A stretch of 64,000 bases of DNA from Punica granatum (GCF_007655135.1 NC_045131.1:26458001-26522000), one strand, 5' to 3'. Positions 24,302-36,079 are shown, counted from the first letter of the stretch. The notes: generated from the letters alone by a model not told the origin. Translations and numbers: made by a program.

Positions 24302-24375
24302 AAATTCTTTTAGGGACGAACTTGCCCTGATGTGTATCTTTCGGGGACCAAATCGTCTATTTTGTCCTTATTAGG

Positions 24376-24945
24376 GTGCAGCTGCACACTATCTACCATA
24401 GCCTAAAGATGCCTTTTTCTAGCATCACGAAAATCTCTTCCCTCCCAACGGGCACACACAAGAGAAGTAGCTATGGAGGCATAGAGTGAAATACCATACC
24501 TTTGATTTCTATCTTCACCAAGCAAGGAACAATTTAAATTTATCAAACAAGAAACATTGTGCCCCTGCCATCGCCTATTTTGTGCTTTATAAGAGGGTAA
24601 ACAACAATTCGTAACTTCAGCAGTTTCCCCCATGCATGAGAGCAACACTTTAACATCCCAAAAGGCCTCCCCCTTGATGAGTTACTCATAAGTCCAAGCT
24701 ATCCAAAGGGATCCGGCTTGTTTAATCAAAAGCCAAATGAATCTCATAATACAGGCTGAGTTCCAAGCATTAAGATCCTTGAGACCTAAGCCCACTTCCT
24801 TCCTTGGTAAACAAATTTCTTCCCACCTAACTTTAGCCCCCTTAGCATCACCATTTTCTTCGTTTTCACAAGAAAGCTTTACACTTCTGTTCTACAACTT
24901 CCAACATCTTCTTGGGGAGGATAAATGCGTTGCACCAGAAAAAAA
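24376..24945 (-). pseudogene. LINE (L1-type) reverse transcriptase C-terminal part
   Basis: Minus-strand translation gives ILPKKMLEVVEQKCKAFL, VRWEEICLPRKEVGLGLK, LNAWNSACIMRFIWLL, AGSLWIAW and EAFWDVK, the connector after the RT palm in plant LINEs. In-frame stops are present. Its 3' continuation lies at 21428-21866 across the Pack-MULE. The RT catalytic core upstream is missing. Confidence 0.8.
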
Positions 24946-24949
24946 TATT

Positions 24950-25990
24950 GTATAGATATAGATATGACATAAGATATAGATATGTACTGCACTAAAACAA
25001 ATCACCTAAGATCATAGTTGGTTAAAAAAAAAGAAAAAAGAAAAATAGAACATATTTTCATAGATAATGTGTTATATATTTGCTTTTTGAAAATCAGATC
25101 AAACATACTTTTTATAGATATAGATATGACGTATACCACATATAAACTGTGACTGATTCCCCTGTTACAAATATTGCTACTTTTAGAATTCTTCAAATTT
25201 TCATATGCACACAGATTTATTTTAGTATGTTTGCAATTAAACTTCTGAATGTGAGTTTTTCAACTTTTTACTTTTTCTCACGCATAAACTTTACAAGAAT
25301 TTTTTTATTCTTCAATTTTAAGCATGTGATTAACATAAGATACGATGTAACACCATATAAATCTTGAGAATATTCATTCCAGGATACATTCTACTACAGT
25401 TGGAATTTTCCTTTTTGTTCTTTTATATATAATCTTGGCAATGTTGGATATTTCAAAACTTGTATAGAGTTCTCTTGTATATGATTTTTTTTCCTTATCT
25501 TATTCATAAAATTAAAGTACCATTATTCTTATATATATATATATAATAGTGTACTTTTATTGATTATAAATTACTATTTTCCATCATTTATAACGCATAT
25601 TTTATATAATAAAATTAGCAAAAAAATTACATTCTATCATGTGCAACGCATAAGTTTAACGATTAGTTGATTTAAGAAGATGATTTACTTGAGTAATAAG
25701 CCAAAACAATTTGGAAACATACCAATTGATGGTGTCGCGCCACCGCCTGACACATTCATTTTTTTCCCAAGACGGTGCATTGTCCCAATTCGATGCAGGA
25801 TTTAACTATAAGGCCAACGTGGTCCTGGAGATGGGGCTAAACAAACTTCACAGGATTTAGGAGTAGTAAGGGTGTAATTGAAAAATAACTTTCTTTGGGG
25901 ACACTTACGCAATTATCCAACTTTTTTTTATCGCATCATCACAATCTCCGAGTCTGCGTTCTCAATCAACCCCAAAAATCTCCACCCTCA
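24950..25990. other. Intergenic, upstream of the 154-residue gene
   Basis: AT-rich, with repeated TATAGATATAGATATGAC motifs near 24950 and 25115 and a short (TA)n at about 25530. The last 200 bp should hold the promoter of the gene at 25991, but no clear TATA box could be chosen. Confidence 0.35.
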
Positions 25991-26455
25991 ATGGGTGACG
26001 ACACCACATGGGAGCAGAGGCTCCAACCCATAACCCATATCCTCACCGACCCCTCCGCCGCGGCCCATCAGCCCCTCCACTCCCAGTTCTTCATCGCCGG
26101 CCAAATCCCCTGCTACCTCCGGTGGGACTACCCCCCGATTCTCTGCCGCAAACCCCAGCCACTACTCGACCTCCGGTGGGGCTTCTCCCTCTTCCTCAGG
26201 AGGCTCTCCAGGTTCGGCCTCCCCGGGACCTCGTGGCGGAGCAAGTGCCCGTACCTGCAGCCGCCACCGCTCGTGCTGGCCAGAGGGGTGGAGGCGGCCC
26301 GGTGGGGCGCCGAGGAGCGGAGGGAGTACTTCAGGCGGCGGCTGCGGAGGCCGCGGCTGGGGAACGACATGAACCCGCTCATCCCCGTGCTCGTCCCGAA
26401 CCTGATCCTCTTCTCTCTTCTGCTGTGGGACCCATTCCCTCACGATCGAGATTGA
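25991..26455 (+). CDS. Conserved plant protein of unknown function, 154 aa
   Basis: Single-exon frame with high GC and codon-like composition unlike its AT-rich surroundings. It is read from MGDDTTWEQRL rather than the longer upstream frame, because the upstream extension is AT-rich and unlike coding sequence. Segments in order: a polar N-terminus, LHSQFFIAGQIPCYLRWDYPP, a basic middle, TSWRSKCPYLQPPP (about residues 77-90), a charged Arg-rich helix (ERREYFRRRLRRPR), then the hydrophobic NPLIPVLVPNLILFSLLLW near the C-terminus, a likely membrane segment. I recall closely similar uncharacterised proteins in other angiosperms, but no assigned function. A MITE starts about 100 bp after the stop codon. 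Confidence 0.8.
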   Translation: MGDDTTWEQRLQPITHILTDPSAAAHQPLHSQFFIAGQIPCYLRWDYPPILCRKPQPLLDLRWGFSLFLRRLSRFGLPGTSWRSKCPYLQPPPLVLARGVEAARWGAEERREYFRRRLRRPRLGNDMNPLIPVLVPNLILFSLLLWDPFPHDRD

Positions 26456-26556
26456 TCGGCCGCTTTGATTTCATCCTACGGTTCGGATTTCTTCGTTACG
26501 TGCTCCAAAGAGTTGAAGCCTCGGGGATTTGATTTCATATGTGGTCTGTAATTTGT

Positions 26557-27417
26557 GGATTAATTACTTCGTTGGTACAAAAAGTTTGCTCGATGTAATA
26601 CTTTGGTTAAAAAAGAATTTTTGATAATAATTTGGTATAAAACGTTTCAATTTATCTTAATTAAGTACATTTCGCCAACTCCGCGAGACCGTCAGCTTCT
26701 AATGACGAGACAAAATGCATTCAACGTAGCGCAGACTTTAAAATAACGAAAAATATAATTAAAATAGGAATAAAAAAATAATAATAATAATTAATCTCTC
26801 CTCCTTCCCGCTCTCTTCTTGAGTCGAATTTGTGATTGTCGAAACTCGCTCCGACAACTCATTGATCGTCAGAAGCTTTGTCGAAGATCACCCAGATCTC
26901 TCTGGTTTGGGGGTGGGGCTCCCTAGCCGGGGGCTCCCCGATTCACTGGCAAAGATTATAAAAAAAAAAAAAAAGGCAAGGGGGAGAAGGAGGAGGATAG
27001 AGAGGGATTCGATGGCCATGAGCTTTCAGCGACAACTCTTACGGGCTTTGTCGATCCACGATCAACCACCATGGGAGAGAGAGCACTGGAGGAAGAGAAG
27101 GTATCATCTGGGCATAGGAGAGAAAGAGGAGAGGAGAGAGAGGAGAAAGGTTTTTTCTTAAATTAAACCAAATTTTATTTATTTTATTTTAATTAAAATT
27201 TACAAAAATATTAATTTTTTATTTTAAATTCCGCCACTTCGGATGCAATTCGAAACTTCATCTGCCACATCACGGGAAGCTGACAACGTTAGAGGGAGAG
27301 TTGACGGAATGTACTTAATTGAAACAAATTGAAACGTTTTGTATCAAATTATTACAAAAAAATTATATCAAAGTGTTACGTCAAGCAAATTTTTTATCCC
27401 ATTAGAGTAATTAACCC
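26557..27417. mobile_element. Foldback element, Mutator-like MITE
   Basis: Inverted arms of about 125 bp (GGATTAATTAC at the left, complement of GGGTTAATTAC at the right, with AAAACGTTTCAATTT and AATTAAGTACATT in both) are flanked by the exact 9-bp duplication GTAATTTGT (26548-26556, 27418-27426). The core at 26830-27150 is GC- and GA-rich and includes an A17-type run. No transposase. It lies in or just beyond the 3' UTR of the gene at 25991-26455. Confidence 0.85.
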
Positions 27418-27426
27418 GTAATTTGT

Positions 27427-29700
27427 TGACAAATTTTTCTTTTTTAATATTTTTGGTAAGTATTATATGTTGACGAAATTTTATAATCCATGTAATTTGA
27501 TTAAAAATTAAAATATTTCCAACTCAATAAATAGAATCAAGAGATTATGATCTAAGTTCGATTCTCAGGACTTGCGGAATTTATTTTCCCTTTCCCTTTC
27601 AGTTCATTCTAGAATTTTTCTTTTATTGGAGTGCTTCTAGTACGAGACACTAAATAAAATAATCAACTTTATAATTTCATTTTATATTTTATTTTACAAA
27701 AAATAATTTTATTTTATAGATCTGTTACTTTACATATTTATTTTATTTTAAAAAACCAAATTTATATTCAACTGTATTTTTATTTTATAATTTATATTTT
27801 TTATTTTATTTTCAACTTTATTAATAATTACTTCATTTTAGATAGTTATTTCTAATTATTGGTTATTTAATAAAAATCAATTACATAAAGGAACAAATGA
27901 TGTATATACAATCGTATTAATATATATAGAATATGTCACGATATATTTATTTTTCTAATATGTTAGTTTGAGCAAATAATAGTTTTGGGTGTATATGTCA
28001 GCATAATTGTCCAAAAAAATAATATTATCATGTCATATTGCTCTTACAAAAATAAAGTAAAATAATAAATAAAATTGGTAGGATTAGTTTCCTAACAAGA
28101 AATTGATGTCAACAAGTAGTTCAATGGATTATTCATTAAAAACAAAAACAAAATAGTTCAATTTACTCCGACCAACTGTTATGGCAAGCATATTTTGGAT
28201 TGGCTCTAGATATCATTCGCTCTAGTAGATCGTATAAGAAATAATCCAACATTTTCATATGTTAGATCACAATACACTTCAGTACAAAATGCTATAGAAT
28301 ACCAAATATAAATTATTCATGCAAAAACATATAATTTACGCACCATGATTACAATAAATGATGATTTGGCCGTTGTAGATTGGACTAAATGTCGGGGAGC
28401 TTGGTAGTTATTATATACAATGAACATTGTAAATTAGTATTTAAATAATTATCAAAATATCTCAATATTTAAATAATTATCAAAATATCTCAATAGGATC
28501 ACGCATATACTACAGTTGTTTTTCAATCAGCTCGGGCCATTCATGTGGTCCGTATAGACATATATTATGTATAAATTAATAAGAATAGGTTTCTTGTTTG
28601 GTGGGGACCAACAAATAAATTGGCTCCAAAAAATTTTTCTCATAATTACTTGACACGACCTGATATTTATTTCGGTCCAAACAGATTAGTTATGCTGGAC
28701 ATTTTTCCTAATTTTCTTGACCTAGTTATTTATTTCGCTCCAATTAATGTGCATAGAGATATCAATTAGTTATCAAGGATAATCAAGTCATTTGATCACG
28801 ACAGCCTAATAAAACCCCAAAGAGCTACAATCCTCAATTTCGTGAAACAACGGTGATTAACCACTATTGTATTCCTCTTCTTTTTCATGCTCGCCCAAGC
28901 CATTCCACGTCTCCCTCGTCCATAAATGACCATCAACAATGCAATTATGGGCACACTGAGATATTCTCCCATCTTTCTCCATTTTAATATTAAATTCGCT
29001 CCTCGATCCATATGAGAAAAACAATGAAGCAGGGGATGTGCTACTTTCAAAGTGTTTGGTACTTTCAAAGCTCAAACACGTCTTAATGTGGTGTATTCTT
29101 GTTTTGTTATCCCTATTGTTCAAGCAGCTAGTAAGAACATACAATAGAACTACAATTTCTAAAATTCGTCTACTAATGATAAGATTCTTTTTTTTTTTAA
29201 TATATATACATGGGCCCGAGCTAATCAAACTGTTAGTAATGACAAGTTTTGATTTATTACAGTGGGAAAAATAAAACTCATAATATTCTATTAATTGGTC
29301 CCTGTGTTTATAATAATTGGCTTGAGCTTACATTTATATACTATATACAACCACAACTATTTAATCCATGTTGCACCGTTATATTTTTTTTTAATGTAAT
29401 ATAGTTAAACATGTGCCTTATTTGATAAAAATTAGGCCAATGTGTATGTTCTAGAACATTGTGAGTAAGTTAGATTTGAGCAATGTTTCTCATAAATTAC
29501 TTACTATAGTGTTATTATTTTTCCGAGCCAATAATAGCATTGGTGTTGGCCAATCAACTTTGCTCGTCATTTTTCCTCAAGTTCATAAGTCGGTGTTGCA
29601 ACTGCCCTCGTCAACGCTCACCGGCCACCCACATTGATTTTGGATAATATAACCTTAATATGTAAATTTAAACTGTGAAAATTATCTATTTATAAAGTCG
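27427..29700. other. AT-rich intergenic
   Basis: No gene supported. A 28-bp unit is tandemly duplicated at 28438-28493. A B-box-like AGTTCGATTCTC at about 27555 hints at a SINE relic, without other support. ORFs at 28796-29274 are not protein-like. Confidence 0.4.
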
Positions 29701-29704
29701 AATT

Positions 29705-30835
29705 ATTACAAGTTATCTTCTCTGAAATAGTAAATCTTGCTCTGAAATTCCACAGAACAGTATCCTCACCTGCATAAGCAACAGAAGACCACTGTACTCT
29801 GTATATTCAGAGCTTGAGGATCTCTGGGCCGGACCCATCGACCATTTTGAAAGACAGAAGTAAGTGCTTCGATCACAAAGTTCAATCAAAGGACCATGGG
29901 CATAGCATTTGTCATGCCAAAAGGATATATGTTGACCATCCCCTACCCTGTATGTTATCGGGGGCTTAGCCTTCTCCCTCAACTTCAAGAGCTTTCGTCA
30001 CCCCCAAGAGCTATTACTCTGGGCCTTCACAAACCAGATGCATGCTCCTATCTTCCAGCACATATTTGTTAATCCAGGCAAACCACCGAGAGCCAGCATT
30101 AGCCATCTGAAATAGCACTGAATTGATAAGTTGTAATCTTCCTGCATAAGACAAAGTATCGAGAGGTCCAACTCTTGATTCTACCTGTGATCTTATCAGT
30201 TAAAGCCATACAGTCCTCTGTGGATACTCTACCAGAGGCCAACGGGAGCCCCAAGTAATTTTGATGGGAAGAGAACCCAATTTAAATCAAGAATATCCTG
30301 AACTTGATATTCACTTAGGCCAGCACAGAAGAATTCAGTCTCATCAGCGTTCAACTTCAGACCCGGAAGTTTATAAAAATTCACCTAGCACCTCAACCAC
30401 CGCTTCAATAGAACTAACTTTCCATCAGTAAAAACCATTAAGCCAACAGCGAAGCGTAGATGGGTCAGCTGCATGCCTCAACATTATGGATGGAAACCCA
30501 ATCTACCAAAATACCATAAGCAGCAGCCTGAGTCCAAGAGCCGAGATAACACACCTCCTTGGCTAAAACAAATAGATAGGGAGAGATTGGATCCCCCTGC
30601 CTAACTCCCTTACCCCCTCTAAAATAACCTGCAAGGGATCCATTAATCGCCACTGAAAAACCACGGAGAATTTATACAAGAAACAATCCATTTGACAAAA
30701 TTAGTCGGGAAACCAGCAGCCTTGAGAACATTCTCCAAGAACTTCCAATCGAGAGAATCAAACGCCTTCATTAGATCAATCTTTAAAGCACACCAAGAAC
30801 TCATTCCTTTCGCATGGTAATGTTGGCGCCGGGAG
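29705..30835 (-). pseudogene. LINE (L1-type) reverse transcriptase remnant
   Basis: In minus-strand order: [47 protein letters not shown] (RT palm blocks), LNADETEFFCAGLSEYQ, ALTDKI, then ITYRVGDGQHISFWHDKC and GPLIELCDRS from the post-RT region. The YADD catalytic block is not seen intact, and many stops and frameshifts occur. Both the endonuclease and the 3' tail are missing. Confidence 0.85.
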
Positions 30836-31236
30836 CCACCAGCCCACCACCCCCCTCCCCCCATCTTTTTCGTTCCTTCTCAATCTGGTTTTTTTTTTTT
30901 TAGTTCTTTTTAGTTTTTTTTAGTTTTTTTAAGAATTTGCTGGCCGGTTCATTAGGACACGTGGCTACTTTTCATGAAGACATGTCATCAATCCGAAAAA
31001 CATCATGAGTTTCGGATGCAACCCGATTAATTTGTGATGTAATTGAAACATTTGTAGGTTAAAATGTATTTTTAATACTTAAAGGACTTATATGTAATAA
31101 AAAATAAGCGGCCAACCATGGGAGATTATTTAGTGTACTATTCTAGAATTTTTCTTTTATTGCTAACTGCGTGATTGATACCTTCAAATTGAAAGGCAAG
31201 CACAGGCACTTGCGGTTTTATCTATAATTAATATTT

Positions 31237-31962
31237 GAAAAAAAGTATAAAAACCCCCTTATAATTTGAGTTTGAGACAAACTGCACAATGTAGTTTTTC
31301 TAGGACAAATAACACTATGTAGTTCACTTCGTGAGATATAATGAACATCATCATTAATTTTTTATCACTTTTAATCCTCAAACTTTTCGTTTTTCATTAT
31401 TACCATCAAACCTTTAACTTTTTTTATATTTTGATCCTAATATTCGAAGAAAAAGGGAGAAGGGGCTTGGGCCGTTGGTCGGCGACCCCGACCCCACCAC
31501 CGAGGTCGCTGACACCCATAGAAGACGCCGAAAACATCGAGGGTGGGGTCGGGGTCACCGATTGGTGGCCCGAGCCCTCAAATCGATCGGGATCTCGAGT
31601 TCGAGATCCTGGTCGATTCGGCGACAGGGGTTGACAATTTGTGGCCCGACCCCACCTCCATGGTCGCCGGCATCCTCTATGGGTGCATACGACCTTGATG
31701 GTGAGGTCAGGGTCGGGGTCGCCGACCGACGGCCCCGGCCTTTTGCCCCTTTTTTTTCGAATTTTAGGACCAAATTGAAAAGGAGTTGAAAGTTTAAGGG
31801 TAATAATGAAAAAAGAAAAATTTGAGGACTAAAAGTGATGAAAAAATTAACGATGAGGTCTATTATGTCTCACGAAATAAACTATAGGGTGTTATTTGTC
31901 CTAAAAAAATCATCTAATTTGTTTCAAGCTCAAACCACAAGAAGAATTTTTGTACTATTCCC
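31237..31962. mobile_element. Foldback element, Mutator-like
   Basis: Arms of about 200 bp share TAGGACAAATAACAC, TCGTGAGA and TTAATTTTTT-CACTTTTA-type blocks in inverted order. Exact 9-bp duplications TTAATATTT lie at 31228-31236 and 31963-31971. The GC-rich core (31480-31745) is itself partly palindromic, with GGCGACCCCGACC and GGTCGGGGTCGCC. ORFs in the core are artefacts of the palindrome. Confidence 0.85.
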
Positions 31963-32548
31963 TTAATATTTTTTTAATTGAACTGATAAAAGTTAATTAG
32001 ATTAATTTATTTATGTCCGTTATATGAGAAAGGACTATCAGTATCAATTCTAATATGACATCATTGCCAGTTTTTTTTTTCCATATTTAAGCACTTTACT
32101 ATTTTTTTTTTCATGAGACTTTTTTGGGCTCTTCGTTTCATATTCATTTTAGGCTCTTTCGTCTACACAAGGCGAAAACTCCTTTTGTATACAAATAAAA
32201 TCCCCTAAAGATATCCTTAAGGTCCTTTTACTAAATTTTAGTTCAATGATTAAATTTGGTTAAGCAATGAAGATTGTTGGTATAATTGTTTCTATGACGA
32301 AGGAAAAACGAATGTCAGCTCTTTTATAGATGCATGAAACCTTCTCTCGTCGATAATTGTCTACTTAGCAACCATACTTAGTCATACTTATGTAAAATTC
32401 CTTGGAGAATAAAATACAAATAAAATATAATATATCATATTTTTCAACATTCCTTATAGACCGTTAAAAAAAAAATTTAATTATTCACAAAGGGCGGATG
32501 AATTGACAATTTGCGCTCAAGGGTGCATGGATAACATCAAATTCTTAC

Positions 32549-33076
32549 GGGTTAATTACCTAAAAAAACAAAAAAAATCACATTTTATTAATTCTAACAT
32601 GACCATTTTTCTTAACCTAAAAATATACAAATTATCAATTTGATATCAATATTAGCATGTGCCAACGTTTTCGTTAATTTAAACGAGAATTGTTGGCCTT
32701 CACCCCTGATCGGAATAGTTGACAACCGCAGTAGTCGCGCAAGGACTCTACAGGAGCGATGGTGACCTCTGGCGAGGCCCTTATTGCCCGAGTTTGAAAA
32801 AAAAAAAGTAAATTCGAGAATAGAAGGAAGAGGATTCGTGGGCGGGAAGCCTTATCAACGGCACCACCCCAATTGGGGTCGGTGGTGACATATGTCCACA
32901 CAGGGGACCTCGATTGAGGGGTGTGATTGCCGTTGAGGCCAAACTGATCAAAAAAGATGAAACTATGCTAATATTGATATCAATTTGATAGTTTGTGTAT
33001 TTTTTTGTCAAGAAAAGAGGTTTGTGCTGAAATTGATAAAATGTGAAAAGTTTATGTTTTTTTAGATAATTAACCC
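32549..33076. mobile_element. Foldback element, Mutator-like
   Basis: Ends GGGTTAATTACCT and the complement of GGGTTAATTATCT; both arms contain TTGATATCAATATTAGCAT. Flanks AATTCTTAC (32540-32548) and AATTCTTAT (33077-33085) match at 8 of 9. The GC-rich core has no coding content. Confidence 0.8.
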
Positions 33077-33338
33077 AATTCTTATTTTCTTGAAAAATCT
33101 TCCTTGAAGGGATTTTCTTTTCTCATACTGGTGGTAACATCAAAATCAGATTGCAAATTTATTGGAGATAATTTTTGAGAAATCCAAAATTCATTATCGG
33201 GTATTACTCAAGGGTCCCTTCTAAAAAAAGAAAGAGAATAGGACAAAAATTATAAACGTTAAAGCATTTATGTTTAGGCTTTAATATAACAAACATGAAG
33301 AGACGACAAACATGGAGAATAACGTATTTATAATTATA

Positions 33339-33364
33339 CTAGTTGAATGGCCAGTGCGATGCAC
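33339..33364 (-). mobile_element. Helitron 3' terminus (other end not located)
   Basis: On the minus strand the hairpin GTGC-ATC-GCAC (33364-33354) is followed by 11 bases and CTAG, then T (33338), the standard Helitron 3' end. The body would extend toward higher coordinates; I could not locate a convincing TC start. Confidence 0.5.
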
Positions 33365-33519
33365 AAATTTTATTTTTGAATACTAAATCTGACAATATTT
33401 TAAAAGCAATATCTTGATTTAGTCATTTTGTTCTTTCATATTTTTTTTCATTATCCTATTAATTTTTATACGTATAAAACACAAAAGTCTTTGAAAATAA
33501 TTATAAGAATATCTAATAT

Positions 33520-33705
33520 TTTTTCGGTGTGAACCTTGGTATCCGGAAACCCAATGGGTCTCGACTAATTCAGTCGAGCCAAGTTGACTTACTAAGTGGT
33601 AAAACTCTCCCATAGTAAATTTTTTTCATCCACAAAACTCGAACCCAAGACCTTGCTTTATGGGAATAAGGTTCGAACTGCTTGAATCAACCTATATTGG
33701 TAGAA
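33520..33705 (-). mobile_element. SINE, family 1
   Basis: Minus-strand reading has TTGATTCAAGCAG (A-box-like), TTGGGTTCGAGTT (B box), GGAGAGTTTTACC, CTGAATTAGTCGAGACCC, GGATACCAAGGTTCAC and an A-run. This is the best-kept copy of the family also seen at 3711, 7850 and 63560. Confidence 0.6.
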
Positions 33706-34367
33706 TATCTAAAATATCAATCCCAATGAAAGTGTTACTCTATTTTTGCAATTTATGTTTCATTATATAGTAGTAATTTTTTACGTAAGTTAGTCACAAA
33801 TTTTTGAATTTTTATTTAGTAAAGTGTTGTATTTGGATAAACATAATAAAACTTCACATGAGTTATAAACTTTAAAGATTATTAATTATGACTATTTGAA
33901 TCACCAATACTAATTGTAATATTGTATTCTATTTTTATTCTAATTCTAATTATAATATCTATATATAACTTCTAAGTATATTAATTCTTTATTATATATT
34001 TTGAAATTGTATAATTAGTTATATATTATATATGTTTATTCATATATTCAAATTAATTTATAATTTCATTGTCTTTATTAATTCACATCATTAACTGTAC
34101 CAAATTTGCTAAAATTTGGTGGTGTTTGATGATGTTTATTTTGCTCAAATTTGAAATTTTGTTAAAATATTATCAAAATTAACAAATTCTAATTGAAAGA
34201 ATTTATATTATGATATAATCGTGTTTTGAAACTCAAATAATGAATGAAATATAACTCTGTGAGAAAAATATAATTAATTCTTTTACCAAATGATTTCTTT
34301 TATGAATATTTATATTTTCAATTTGCATCAAATATGTTTTCATAAGTAAGCTGTATCTTTTTATAAA

Positions 34368-34688
34368 GGGCAAATTACAAAAAAAAATCCAAGTTTTGTA
34401 AAATGTCTCAATTTTGTCCTAAATTTTGTTTTGTAACAAAAAAAATCATAAGTTTTCTAAAATGTCTCAAAAATGACTTCCGTTATAACTTCCGTCAATT
34501 TTTGCTGCTGATGATGGGTCCCTTTAACAGTCCACGTAGGTCACACGTAAGCAAAAATTGACGGAAGTTATAACGGAGGTCATTTTTGAGACATTTTAGA
34601 AAACTTATGGTTTTTTTTGTTACAAAACAAAATTTAGGACAAAACTGAGATATTTTACAAAACTTGAGTTTTTTTTTGTAATTTGCCC
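34368..34688. mobile_element. Foldback MITE, Mutator-like
   Basis: Nearly the whole element is a palindrome of two ~140-bp arms (GGGCAAATTACAAAAAAA..., ATGTCTCAAAAATGAC, AACTTCCGTCAATTTTTGC) around a ~45-bp loop. Exact 9-bp duplications TTTTATAAA at 34359-34367 and 34689-34697. Confidence 0.92.
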
Positions 34689-34850
34689 TTTTATAAATCC
34701 CATATTAATGATTTTTATGTTGTATAAAAATATGAAAATAGATTTTTTTTCATTTTTTTAATCATAAAAACCAAAATGTCAAAATATAGTATAGAAAACT
34801 TCTTCATTAGTATATTACCGATGTTATATATATGAATATATTATAATATA

Positions 34851-35236
34851 GGGGAATTTACCTAAAATGACCTATGGTTTACCCGTTTTGTCAAATTTAT
34901 CATATGTTTTTTTGTCAAATCTATCCCGGTGTTATCTTTTCCGTCGACATCTAACGGACATGCTGACGTGACGCCCACGTGTCAAGTGTGGCCCACTATC
35001 CCTCCACGTGCCACGTCGACATCTAACGACCATGCTGACGTGGCGCCCACGTGGCAAGTGTGGCCCACTATCTCTCCACGTGCCACGTCAGCATGGCTAT
35101 TAGATGTTGACGGAAAAGATAATGCCGGGATAGATTTGATGCAAAAAGTAAACCATGGGATAGATTTGATCAAAAAAAAGCATAGAATAGATTTGACAAA
35201 ACGGGTAAACCATGGGCCATTTTAGATAAAAACCCC
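34851..35236. mobile_element. Foldback MITE with internal CACGTG repeats
   Basis: Arms GGGGAATTTACCTAAAATG and its right counterpart (complement of GGGGTTTTTATCTAAAATG) are flanked by the exact 9-bp duplication TATAATATA (34842-34850, 35237-35245). The centre holds two tandem copies of a 72-bp unit (from about 34953) containing four CACGTG motifs at 34976, 35005, 35048 and 35077, two of them in CACGTGGC/CACGTGTC context. Confidence 0.9.
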
Positions 35237-35827
35237 TATAATATAAGAGCAAAAGGCTTATTTATGAAATTTATCTAAAACGCCTTTTAGTTATTATCAT
35301 GGTAGAAAAATTTATAAGATCTTTTAATTGATTTATTTTCTTGAAAATAAAATTAAAATTGATTAAAAATTGTTAAAAATAAAATTAATTAGTTGGAATA
35401 AAATATTTAATGCATAATAAATGTATCAATTCTCTTTTATTATATGTACTTATAGATTTGCAGCAGATATACTAAATATAGTTATAATACTTTTTTAACT
35501 CTAAATATTATTTAGATATAAAAAAGTGCATGATATTTGGGTAGCATATAAAGTTTAATAGATAAAAAAAATTATAGAATTTTTCATAAATTCATATTAT
35601 AATACAATACTTATTTGCTAATAGTGACTAAAAATAATTAATAAATAGTTTTTAATTGTTATACTATTTAATGTATTTAATGCAAGAATTTTGCTTTCTC
35701 TTTTCTATAAATAATATTTTAACCATAGATCTTATTTAAAAATTTAAATTTATCACCCTATATAATATTGACAACTTACTTTTCTAACCCTATATTGCAT
35801 GGGATACAACTTTGTATATGTATACAT

Positions 35828-35860
<33 letters not shown>

Positions 35861-35888
35861 GATGTTTAATGCAAGGAATGTGAAGGAC

Positions 35889-36079
35889 GAAACCTCAAGG
35901 GGCTTGGCCTGGTGATAAATAGGAGCATAACTAATCACCTCATTCTAGATTCAAAACCCCTTCTAACCATCAGCCACGATTTAACTACTTAATTACCCAA
36001 GTTGCATAGGGTGCACGGCACTTGGAGAATATTCAGGTGAAATTCAAACGCCTCCGGTTAGCAAAAACAAAAAAAAAAA
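35889..36079 (+). mobile_element. tRNA-derived SINE, family 3
   Basis: Begins AAGGGGCTTGGCCTGGTG, with TGGCCTGGTGA as an A-box-like element and AGATTCAAAACCCC as a decayed B box. It ends CCGGTTAGCAAAAAC followed by an A11 tail. A (TA)n microsatellite lies just upstream at 35838-35860. Confidence 0.65.

Larger units (their letters stand above)
21867..24367. mobile_element. Pack-MULE with 241-bp terminal inverted repeats
   Basis: The terminal inverted repeats 21867-22107 and 24127-24367 match at all but ten positions. They begin GGACAAAATAGACG and are flanked by the exact 8-bp duplication TTATTAGG (21859-21866 and 24368-24375). Long TIRs, an 8-bp duplication and captured host gene sequence without transposase fit a Mutator-like Pack-MULE. 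It carries a SPLAYED-like fragment on the plus strand and a second possible fragment on the minus strand. It is inserted into a minus-strand LINE remnant. High TIR identity suggests it is the younger of the two. Confidence 0.88.

Noticed and set aside
26162..26443. Minus-strand ORFs opposite the 154-residue gene
   Set aside because: Arg/Pro-rich shadows of GC-rich coding sequence.
31475..31789. GC-rich ORFs in both strands
   Set aside because: Lie in the palindromic core of a foldback element; symmetry creates mirror ORFs.
35838..35860. (TA)n tract as a promoter
   Set aside because: Simple microsatellite without an associated gene.
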